From Terriglobia bacterium (GTDB taxonomy: Bacteria; Acidobacteriota; Terriglobia; Acidiferrales; UBA7541), in NCBI GenBank assembly GCA_020073705.1, contig JAIQES010000047.1:1-33064 (forward strand): a stretch of 33,064 nt of DNA, given 5' to 3'. A program made the position numbers and the translations under genes. Under the pieces are notes generated by a model. The model was not told the DNA's origin. It saw only the letters and a program-made list of their open reading frames with translations, and searched no databases. Every line of letters starts with the position of its first letter. Position 1 is the stretch's first letter. Shown here piece by piece: positions 24,957-33,064 of this stretch.

Positions 24957-25844
24957 ATGCCCACACTTCTCGATTTCCGGCGGCGTATCCGTTCAGTCAG
25001 GAACACGCAGCAGATTACTCGCGCGATGAAGTTCATTGCGGCGGCGCGGCTCCGGCGCGCGCAGGAAACGGCCCTTTCACTGCGGCCCTACGCCGGGGGA
25101 ATCCGCGAAGTGCTGCGCTCGGCGATGTCGCGCATCGAGAATCCCGAGCAGTTCCCGCTGCTGGCGCAGCGCCCCGAAGAACGTGTGCTTGTGCTGGTGA
25201 CCTCCGGGGAGCGCGGCCTGTGCGGGGCGTTCAACGCGAATGTGCTGCGGCGCGCGTTCGAGTTCTTGCGAGAGAAAAATGACAAGTCGGTGGAAGTGAT
25301 CGCCATCGCGAAGAAAAGCCGCGATTCCTTCCGCAAACGTTCCTGGAAAATTGCCGCTGAATACGTGGACGTCACGACGCGCGCCGATCTCGGAAAAGCC
25401 AGGGAAATCGCCGCCGAGGTGATGAAGATCTACGAAGCCCATCAGGCGGACTCGGTCTATTTGATTTATAATGAATATAGGAACGTGTTGATGCAGACCC
25501 TGCGGGTCGAAAAATTGCTCCCGCTCGAGCGTGCAGCGCTAGCCACCCCGGGGAAAAACTCCCCGCCGGCGTCGTCGGCCGACGCGGTGGACTACATCTA
25601 TGAGCAGCCAGCGGCGGAAATCTTTAACAAGCTGGTGCCACGCTACGTCGAGATGCAGATTTACCGCATGCTGGCTGAAACCTCCGCTGCGGAGCACGCT
25701 GCGCGTATGACGGCGATGGAATCAGCCACCAGCAACGCCTCCGACGTGATCGACGCGCTGACGCTGCACATGAACAAGGTGCGCCAGGCGGCGATTACGC
25801 GAGAGATCATCGAAGTTGTAAGCGGCGCGGCGTCGGCGGGGTAA
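24957..25844 (+). CDS. atpG: ATP synthase F1 subunit gamma
   Basis: 295 residues, the rotor shaft. RRRIRSVRNTQQITRAMKFI with AAARLRRAQ at the N-terminus and LHMNKVRQAAITREIIEVVS at the C-terminus form the two long coiled-coil helices, with SGERGLCGAFNANV in the middle. All are classic gamma motifs. 21 bp after atpA. Immediately downstream the operon is interrupted by an inverted-repeat element (25847-25987) before atpD. Confidence 0.94.
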   Translation: MPTLLDFRRRIRSVRNTQQITRAMKFIAAARLRRAQETALSLRPYAGGIREVLRSAMSRIENPEQFPLLAQRPEERVLVLVTSGERGLCGAFNANVLRRAFEFLREKNDKSVEVIAIAKKSRDSFRKRSWKIAAEYVDVTTRADLGKAREIAAEVMKIYEAHQADSVYLIYNEYRNVLMQTLRVEKLLPLERAALATPGKNSPPASSADAVDYIYEQPAAEIFNKLVPRYVEMQIYRMLAETSAAEHAARMTAMESATSNASDVIDALTLHMNKVRQAAITREIIEVVSGAASAG

Positions 25845-25846
25845 AG

Positions 25847-27460
<1,614 letters not shown>

Positions 27461-27505
27461 TGCAGTGACTGGTGACGAGTCATAACGTGCGAGACACGAT
27501 AGAAC

Positions 27506-27955
27506 ATGCTGCCTGAAAAGTTCACACTCGAAGTGGTGACGCCGGCGCGCTTGGTCGTGCGCGAAACGGTGAGCGGAGCGCAGATCCCCGTGCGCGGCGG
27601 ATACATCGGCGTGCTTGCTGGACACACTCCGCTGCTCGCCGAGATGGGCATCGGCGAGCTCAGCTACCACGCCGGCAGCCGCACATATTCATGCACGTCG
27701 ATGGGCGGGTTTGTGGAAGTGCTGGCCGATCGTGTCATCGTCCTTGCGGACAGCGCGGAGCGCGTGGAGGAGATTGACGTGCCTCGCGCGCAAGCCGCTC
27801 GCGACCGCGCCCAGAAGCGCCTGGCGGCTCCGAACGACCCCAACGTGGATTGGAAACGCGCTGAAGAGGCGCTAGAGCGCGCTCAGGTGCGATTGCAGGT
27901 GGCCGCGAAGGCCGGCGTACCCTCTGTTGCCGATTCTGGTCATGCGGCATCCTAA
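27506..27955 (+). CDS. atpC: ATP synthase F1 subunit epsilon
   Basis: 149 residues. KFTLEVVTPARLVVRETVSG, GGYIGVLAGHTPLLAEMGIG and GGFVEVLADRVIVLADSAER are the beta-sandwich domain; a C-terminal helical hairpin (RAQAARDRAQKRL... EEALERAQVRLQVAAK) follows. This is the regulatory hairpin that inhibits ATP hydrolysis when extended. 45 bp after atpD. The last gene of the atp operon. Confidence 0.93.
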   Translation: MLPEKFTLEVVTPARLVVRETVSGAQIPVRGGYIGVLAGHTPLLAEMGIGELSYHAGSRTYSCTSMGGFVEVLADRVIVLADSAERVEEIDVPRAQAARDRAQKRLAAPNDPNVDWKRAEEALERAQVRLQVAAKAGVPSVADSGHAAS

Positions 27956-27998
27956 CTGCCCATCGCATCCTTCAGAACGCGGTAACATCCAATTGCCT

Positions 27999-28253
27999 AT
28001 GGAAGAAATCACGATGTTCAGCACGACTTGGTGCGTGGACTGCCGCCGCGCCAAGAAATTTCTGAAGGAACGCGGCGTGGACTTCTCGGAAGTAAATATC
28101 GACGAGGAGCCCGATGCCGAGGAACTCGTCCTGGAAGTCAACGATGGCCGCCGAAAGGTGCCGACGATCAAGGTCGGCGATCGGTACTTCGCTTGCAGCC
28201 CCTTTGACCCTTATCTGCTGTCTTCTGAATTATGCATCCCACTGAACAAGTAA
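27999..28253 (+). CDS. Glutaredoxin-family protein (CVDC)
   Basis: 84 residues: MEEITMFSTTWCVDCRRAKK with FLKERGVDFSEVNIDEEP and the cis-Pro KVPTIKVGD, then a short C-terminus. The redox site is C-V-D-C (Cys12/Cys15), not the CPYC of classic glutaredoxins; this form is found in mycoredoxin- and NrdH-like proteins in GC-rich bacteria. I chose ATG 27999; a longer frame from 27927 overlaps atpC. It probably reduces disulfides in the cytosol. Just 43 bp after atpC, so possibly carried on the same mRNA. Confidence 0.85.
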   Translation: MEEITMFSTTWCVDCRRAKKFLKERGVDFSEVNIDEEPDAEELVLEVNDGRRKVPTIKVGDRYFACSPFDPYLLSSELCIPLNK

Positions 28254-28461
28254 CGGCGGCGAGCTTTCCCTGCCGCCGATGGCCCGGGCACTGCGCAGTA
28301 TGCTTTTGGCGGTTGCCGATTCACGTGGAGGACCAGGCGTGAAGATTAAAGATATGGGCCGCTTGTGTGTCCCATTGAAACTTCTCTGAATCTATAGTGT
28401 AGTGCACGGCCTTCAGGCTGTGTAGGTTGAGGGACAGCGGGGAGAAATGCGCGGAGGCTTT

Positions 28462-29634
28462 CTAAGAAAGTCCTGCCCCGCGAGTCATCACACCGGAGAT
28501 TTCAAGATTAGCATCGAGAAAGACGAGATCGGCGTCTGCGCCAGCAGCGAGCACGCCCTTGCGCGAGCCAAGCCCGAGTTGCCGTGCAGGGTTCGCCGTC
28601 ACCATGCGGAGAGCCGAGGCCAGCGGGACGCCCAGCGCAACGATGTTGCGCAACGCGCGGTCGAGCGTGAGCGTGCTTCCAGCGAGCTTACCTTCCGCAT
28701 TGCGGCAGACCCCTCCCGAAACCGTCACTTCGAACGTTCCGAGTTGATGCTTACCGTCGGGCATTCCGGTGGCCGCCGTGCCGTCGCTGACCAGGATCAC
28801 CCGCTCCGGCGTCTTGAGGTCCAGGAGCATGCGCATTGCCGCTGCGTCTACATGAACGCCGTCCGCAATCAGCTCGGCGCTCACATCGGGTGAGGTCAAC
28901 ACGGCGCCGACCACGCCGGTGTCACGGTGGGAGAAGGGGCGCATGGCATTGAAAACGTGGGTGGCGTGCCGGGCCCCCGCCGCTATTGCGGCCTGGGCCT
29001 GTTCGTGGCTCGCGTCAGTATGTCCGAGCGACACCACCAGACCGGCCTTGCGTGCCGCCGCGATCAGTTCCAATGCTCCGGGCAGCTCTGGCGCAAGCGT
29101 TAGTATTTCTCCCGTGCCCTGCGCTTCTTCGAGAAACCGTGACAGCAGCGCGGGCGAAGGGGCAGCGATCCATTCGGCCGGATGCACACCCCGCCGGGTA
29201 TGGCTGATGAACGGGCCTTCGAAGTGAATGCCGAGGATTTCAGCGCCGAGTTCGCGCACAGGGGACAGTCCTGTGGCGAAGATGAAGCGAGCAATGCCTG
29301 CCACACTGCGGCAGGTTTGCATCTCGCTGGCAGTCACGGTGGTCGCCAGCAATGAAGTTGTGCCATATCGTGCGACGGTTGCCACTATGATTTCAAGCGC
29401 TTCGCGCGTGCCTTCCATCACATCGTGGCCGCCCGCGCCGTGGATATGGACGTCCACAAAGCCCGGGACAATGGTCTTCCCCCGGGCAGCGATCTCGCGC
29501 GCGCCGCGCGGCACCGCGACCATCCCCCGCTGGCCTACAGCGGAGATCTTGCTCCCCTGAACCACTACGACGGCGTCGGAAATCTCCTCGAACGGTGTCA
29601 GCGCGCGGGCGGCGTGAATGGCTATCGGCAACAT
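28462..29634 (-). CDS. nagA: N-acetylglucosamine-6-phosphate deacetylase
   Basis: NagA removes acetate from GlcNAc-6-P in amino-sugar catabolism or cell-wall recycling. 390 residues. Metal/active-site marks: VPGFVDVHIHGAGGHDVMEG (HxH at His63/His65), GIHFEGPFIS (Glu ligand), SLGHTDAS, THVFNAMRPFSHR and VILVSDGTAATG with the catalytic Asp. All are standard, so it is complete and likely active. The C-terminus has the usual ADLVFLDANLEI. Minus strand, alone between glutaredoxin and tonB; no nagB or glucosamine transporter is seen nearby. Confidence 0.93.
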   Translation of the reverse strand: MLPIAIHAARALTPFEEISDAVVVVQGSKISAVGQRGMVAVPRGAREIAARGKTIVPGFVDVHIHGAGGHDVMEGTREALEIIVATVARYGTTSLLATTVTASEMQTCRSVAGIARFIFATGLSPVRELGAEILGIHFEGPFISHTRRGVHPAEWIAAPSPALLSRFLEEAQGTGEILTLAPELPGALELIAAARKAGLVVSLGHTDASHEQAQAAIAAGARHATHVFNAMRPFSHRDTGVVGAVLTSPDVSAELIADGVHVDAAAMRMLLDLKTPERVILVSDGTAATGMPDGKHQLGTFEVTVSGGVCRNAEGKLAGSTLTLDRALRNIVALGVPLASALRMVTANPARQLGLGSRKGVLAAGADADLVFLDANLEISGVMTRGAGLS

Positions 29635-30173
29635 CTCAGCGAGATCATCCTAACTTGAAACGCGAGAAAATTGGGAACAAGTCTCGATCATAACTATGCA
29701 TGTCCGGGCAGCGAGTCAGGCCGATCCGGCACGTTCCTTCCCCTACAGACTCCCAAAATAGAGGCACTTCAGCTCAATTGTGCGTGTTTCGAAGGCTGTA
29801 CTTCGGGGCCCTATGCCGTGGAGAGCAGGCTTGGCGGGCAACCTCTTGCCAGTAAACAGGATTCTTGTCTAAGGTGGGTGGGGGTGCTACACTTTGTGGC
29901 AGGTTTCCAGCCCTCGCCGATGAATCTGGCTCGAGCGTTCGATGGCTTTGCCGCCTCCAAATCGCTCTCCCGGCCGCACTGTTGGCGATTTTCACGGGGA
30001 CGTAACGCTTAAGTGGCATTTAGGCAACAGTAGTACAAAAGTCCTATATAGACACCCGGTCCAGCCCAGTACATTGGTACCGTACGTAGCAGCGCCAGCC
30101 TCGCTCGTGAAAATCACAAGCGGAAGGCTGTCCCTGCGCGCTCGGAACTCTCTTAGATAGGCGACATGACCAT
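29635..30173. other. Non-coding region before tonB
   Basis: About 540 bp without a supported gene. It holds a promoter candidate at 29865-29893 (listed separately), and another AT-rich CCTATATAGA patch at 30043-30052 that could be an alternative -10. An ORF at 29671-30012 has no recognisable content. Confidence 0.4.
29865..29893 (+). promoter_or_regulatory. Candidate promoter upstream of tonB
   Basis: TTGTCT (29865-29870) and TGCTACACT (extended -10, hexamer TACACT 29888-29893) with a 17-bp spacer. It would give a ~270-nt leader for tonB. Confidence 0.45.
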
Positions 30174-31349
30174 ATGATGACAACGATGGCGCACCAATTC
30201 ACGCAAGGGAGTCTCCCACCCCGGCCCGGCACCAGCGCAGCCGGCCCGAATCCCCAAGCATGGAAGGTCATGGTCGGAAATAAGCCGGTCAGCGCACGAT
30301 TCTCCTTGTTGCCCAATACCAAGCCGCGCATGAGCGCAATGGGAACCAGTCTGGTTATCCAGGTAGCCCTGGTGGCGTTTGTGGTCTTGGTTCCGCAACT
30401 GTTTCCTGTGCAGATGATTCCGAAAGCCATGTTTATGGTGACGGAAATTGCGGGACCACCGCTCGAAATTCCTGCTCCTCCGCCACCACGCAAGATTCCA
30501 GTGGCGAAGATCAAAAAAGTGGAACCGCCTCCTCCGGTCGAGCAGCCTGCTCCAAAGCCAGATGTGGCCAAGCTGTTCGCTCCGAGGATCGAGGCGCCCA
30601 AGCCGAAGCCGCGCTTGGTGAAAGAAGTTGAGCTTCCGAAGGTCAACGAAACATTTCAGCCGGTGAAGCTGGAGCTGGCGAATAACCAACCGGCCCGGCC
30701 GCGCGAACCAGTGAAAACCGGCATGATGACGAGCGGCAGCTCGGCGCCTGCAACGATCGACAAGCCAATTGACAAGATCCAGACGGGCGGGTTTGGTGAT
30801 CCCAATGGCCTCTCCGGCCCTGGTGACCCGAACAAGCGTGCCAATATCGCGCAGTTCGGTTCTCCGGCACTGCCTGGGGGTCCCGGGTACGGAAACGGCA
30901 CGGGCGGAGCTAAAGGAGCGAGAGGTACGGTCGCCAGCACGGGATTTGGCAATGGCGTGGCGATCCCGCCTACAGGCAGTGCGCGGCGAGTCATGGCCGT
31001 GCAGTCAACGGGCTTTGCCAACCTGAACGATCAGGTCATCGAACCGCCAAGGAAGAAGGCGGACGATGCCCCGGTTGTTGAGCCGGTTGTGATTTTGGCC
31101 AAGCCGAAACCGATGTACTCGGCAGAAGCGCTTAAGCTGAACCTCGAAGGAGAAGTCCTGCTGGATGTGGTTTTCCCGGCATCAGGCAATCAGGTGCATG
31201 TCAATCGAATAGTCAAGGGTCTTGGGCACGGGCTGGATGAGGCGGCCATTCGGGCGGCCGAACAAATCAAGTACAAACCTGCGCTTTCGCGCGGGCAGCC
31301 GGTCGATTTTCCAGCGGTGATTCACATTGTGTTTCAAATGGCGTACTGA
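30174..31349 (+). CDS. TonB-family energy-transducing protein with Pro-rich and Gly-rich linker
   Basis: 391 residues. A ~55-residue cytoplasmic tail, one TM helix (~56-77, SLVIQVALVAFVVLVPQLFP), a Pro-rich spacer (PPLEIPAPPPPRKIP, VEPPPPVEQPAPKPD) and a Gly-rich stretch (GFGDPNGLSGPGDPNKRANI, GGPGYGNGTGG) lead to a TonB C-terminal domain: AKPKPMYSAEALKLNLEGEV, LLDVVFPASG, VNRIVKGLGHGLDEAAIRAA and KYKPALSRGQPV. This is the periplasmic domain that touches outer-membrane receptors. It transfers proton-motive force for uptake or export. Start ATG 30174 (or 30177, or 30186). The tail is longer than in typical TonB. The secreted protein follows after 25 bp. Confidence 0.85.
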   Translation: MMTTMAHQFTQGSLPPRPGTSAAGPNPQAWKVMVGNKPVSARFSLLPNTKPRMSAMGTSLVIQVALVAFVVLVPQLFPVQMIPKAMFMVTEIAGPPLEIPAPPPPRKIPVAKIKKVEPPPPVEQPAPKPDVAKLFAPRIEAPKPKPRLVKEVELPKVNETFQPVKLELANNQPARPREPVKTGMMTSGSSAPATIDKPIDKIQTGGFGDPNGLSGPGDPNKRANIAQFGSPALPGGPGYGNGTGGAKGARGTVASTGFGNGVAIPPTGSARRVMAVQSTGFANLNDQVIEPPRKKADDAPVVEPVVILAKPKPMYSAEALKLNLEGEVLLDVVFPASGNQVHVNRIVKGLGHGLDEAAIRAAEQIKYKPALSRGQPVDFPAVIHIVFQMAY

Positions 31350-31374
31350 CGTTCAACCAAAGTTCGGAGGAGCT

Positions 31375-32085
31375 ATGCGCATTCTGAAGACAGTATTGGT
31401 GGTTCTGGCGCTAAGTGCCCTGCCGCTGCGTGCGGCAGCTCAGCAAATTAGCACATTGGACCAGGTGGTGAGCCGCATCATTAGCCAGGAGCAGACGCAG
31501 ATGAATTCGCTCCGCTCGTATTCCCCTTTGGTGGAGACATACATTCAAAACCTCAAAGGGGATAAAGATCTGGGGCCCATCCCGGCCGGTGACAGATATT
31601 TTCTGGGCCGGGCCGTACTCGCGAAGGGGGTCGATTTGGAACCGCTGACGGAGGGAGATAGCAGCAGTGGCGTCAAGAAGATCTTCGGCGGACTCGGAAA
31701 CATGTTCTCGCTCTCGATGGAGTATCTGCCACGTGGGTTCCTGCAGATGATCTATATAGACACGAACGGGTTTGACAAAGGGCACTACAAGTTCGACTAC
31801 GTGCGGCGCGAGTTTCTCGGCGAGGTGCGCACCCTTGTGTTCGACGTGACCCCTCTGCCCAAAGCGGGCAAAGGGCGCTTCGCCGGGCGCATCTGGGTCG
31901 AGGATCAGGATTTCCACATCATCCGGTTCAACGGCGCTTACAGTGGCAGCTCGCGCACCAATTACTATTTCCATTTCGATAGCTGGCGCGTGAATTCCGG
32001 CCCGAACCTGTGGCTGCCGGCCTTTATCTATAGCGAAGAGTCGGACTTGAACTACGCTATGGCCAAGCGGCGCACCAGCCAGATG
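31375..32085 (+). CDS. Secreted outer-membrane-sorting-like protein, 3' end lost at chimeric junction
   Basis: It starts at ATG 31375 with GGAGG just upstream. A signal peptide (MRILKTVLVVLALSALPLRA, residues 1-20) is followed by a periplasmic domain: QMNSLRSYSPLVETYIQNLK, YFLGRAVLAKGVDLEPLT, MEYLPRGFLQMIYIDTNGFD, VRTLVFDVTPLPKAGKGRFA, GRIWVEDQDFHIIRFNGAY and SWRVNSGPNLWLPAFIYSEE. The rhythm of a curved beta-sheet with aromatic strands resembles LolA/MucD-like lipoprotein-sorting folds, but the family is not certain. The bacterial sequence runs to about LNYAMAKRR and is then continued by foreign DNA; the frame closes at TAA 32119-32121. The native C-terminus is missing. Operon partner of the TonB-like gene. 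Confidence 0.7.
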
Positions 32086-32789
32086 TCAGACAGAGAGAGA
32101 TTGCGGAAAAGATCGGCATAACCCCCCAGGCAGTCTCAGAATACATCAAAGACCTTCTATCAGAGGGATTTTTATTTTCTGATGGCCGTGTGCGCTATCG
32201 GGTAACAAAAAAGGGTGTGGACTGGGTTCTTGAAAAGGCAATCGAGCTTAAAAAGTATTCCCATTATATCATGGAGGATGTTATCAGTCACATATCTGTC
32301 GCGACTGCAATCGCGAGGGGAAAATTCAATAAGGGTGACAGGGTGGCGCTCTGGATGGAGAACGGTTTACTGTATGCTCGTTCGGGGGATGGTGACGTCA
32401 CAGGGGGCACTATATCTGCCGCAGAAGAAGGAGAGGATATCGGCGTCACAGATCTGAAAGGATTGATAAAATTCCCCCCCGTAAGCATAACAATATGTAA
32501 AGTGCCAAGGGTGGAAAGAGGAGGCTCCAGAAGTGTGGATTTAAAGGATCTCAGAAGGCAGGCAAAAGATAAACCTTATATTGCCGCCATCGGGGTCGAG
32601 GCGCTGATAGCGCTCAGAAAGATAAGTATAGAGCCCACTATCCTTTTCGGTGCAAGGGAGTCAGTTGTGGAGGCTGCATTTCATGGTCTGTCTTCGCTTG
32701 TGGTCTCGGTGGATGAGGAAGTTCCCTCGCTGCTTAACAGGCTCGAGGCCGAAGGGTTGAACTATGAGGTTGTGGACCTGAGCAAATAG
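32073..32789 (+). CDS. Archaeal-type winged-helix protein, 5' end missing
   Basis: An open frame joined directly to the preceding gene in another frame; a GTG at 32190 is an internal codon and not the true start. The frame reads upstream as QPDVRQREIAEKIGITPQAV, then SEYIKDLLSEGFLFSDG and RVRYRVTKKGVDWVLE, which is a complete winged helix-turn-helix (recognition helix QAVSEYIKDLL). After it come KYSHYIMEDVISHISVATAI, ARGKFNKGDRVALWMENGLL, GTISAAEEGEDIGVTDLKGL and IAAIGVEALIALRKISIEPT. This architecture is known from methanogen and related archaeal regulators. The beginning (before the HTH) is absent because of the junction. Base composition is clearly AT-richer than in the rest of the window. 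Confidence 0.75.
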   Translation, partial: HQPDVRQREIAEKIGITPQAVSEYIKDLLSEGFLFSDGRVRYRVTKKGVDWVLEKAIELKKYSHYIMEDVISHISVATAIARGKFNKGDRVALWMENGLLYARSGDGDVTGGTISAAEEGEDIGVTDLKGLIKFPPVSITICKVPRVERGGSRSVDLKDLRRQAKDKPYIAAIGVEALIALRKISIEPTILFGARESVVEAAFHGLSSLVVSVDEEVPSLLNRLEAEGLNYEVVDLSK

Positions 32790-32835
32790 TTGTGTCCATT
32801 AGCTCTTGATAGTCATACTAATTCCAATCCGCTGA

Positions 32836-33064
32836 TTATAGTTTTTTATAGATTATCAATTTCAGTTTTTCTATTATTGCCTGAATGTCTTTACTTTTTC
32901 TTTCTGGATAATCTTCAGTAACGAAAAATCCATTGTAAGCAATACGATTTCTTATGATTCTCAGGTCATCTATGAGTGAGATCTCATGCCCTTTGAATTC
33001 TGGATAATTTTTCTCCAGATATTCTATCAGCTTTTTATGCGCCCCTTCTCCCTGCGTCTTATAT
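32836..33064 (-). CDS. HEPN-like small protein, N-terminal part beyond the window
   Basis: A minus-strand frame enters from the right edge and ends at TAA (32838-32836), giving 75 residues: YKTQGEGAHKKLIEYLEKNY, PEFKGHEISLIDDLRIIRNR, IAYNGFFVTEDYPERKSKDI, QAIIEKLKLIIYKKL. The helix LIDDLRIIRNRIAYNGFFV has the R-N-x-x-x-Y/H pattern of HEPN-domain proteins (the RNxxxH-type RNase motif, here RNRIAY with Tyr instead of His). It could be a toxin-antitoxin or nucleotidyltransferase-associated partner, but the gene is incomplete. Convergent with the winged-helix gene and AT-rich like it. Confidence 0.55.
   Translation of the reverse strand, partial: YKTQGEGAHKKLIEYLEKNYPEFKGHEISLIDDLRIIRNRIAYNGFFVTEDYPERKSKDIQAIIEKLKLIIYKKL

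Noticed and set aside
29671-30012. 113-residue ORF before tonB
   Set aside because: No family features, no ribosome site, overlaps the best promoter candidate.

Overview
The window reads as a GC-rich bacterial chromosome segment, most likely from an Acidobacteriota-type organism. This is inferred from protein style, from a b'-b-delta-alpha-gamma-beta-epsilon ATP synthase operon without a and c subunits, from the TonB/outer-membrane-sorting style gene pair, and from frequent GTG/TTG starts. The last ~1 kb is different. From about 32,070 the base composition becomes AT-richer, and a bacterial reading frame runs directly into the middle of an archaeal-looking winged-helix protein. That end is most simply an assembly chimera, or less likely a very recent transfer. 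The left edge starts inside an IS30-type transposase.

Layout: IS30 remnant (1-120); APC-family permease overlapping an ACMSD-like amidohydrolase (354-2754); a small membrane protein (2791-3066); the biotin operon bioB-bioF-bioD-bioA on the minus strand (7335 down to 3247), tightly packed with overlaps or gaps of 10 bp or less; a small cysteine-rich secreted protein (7641-7949); a type IV pilus/c-di-GMP cluster on the minus strand (pilT-like ATPase, PilZ protein, and a pilB/GspE gene that has lost its catalytic middle and is frameshifted). Then come a candidate structured RNA with an intrinsic terminator (10911-11110), a divergent small protein, and a copper module (csoR-copA) with a G-tract operator candidate. 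Next are an unrecognised single-TM protein (14358-15134), a REP-like palindrome, and a TlpA-like thioredoxin divergent from a glycosyltransferase.

From 16,098 the plus strand carries a glycosyltransferase, two tandem divergent 6-pyruvoyl-tetrahydropterin synthase paralogues and folE. All three pterin genes are chained by ATGA overlaps and so form a pterin pathway unit. Then come rpsO and pnp with a candidate attenuator between them, the ATP synthase operon behind a good extended -10 promoter, and a glutaredoxin. Minus-strand nagA, then tonB and a secreted LolA/outer-membrane-sorting-like protein, follow. The latter is cut at the chimeric junction.

Most of the window is housekeeping or metabolic. 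The points most worth a second look are the chimeric or archaeal right end, the internally deleted pilB, the candidate small RNA, the paired PTPS genes, the unknown TM protein and the inverted repeat splitting atpG from atpD.
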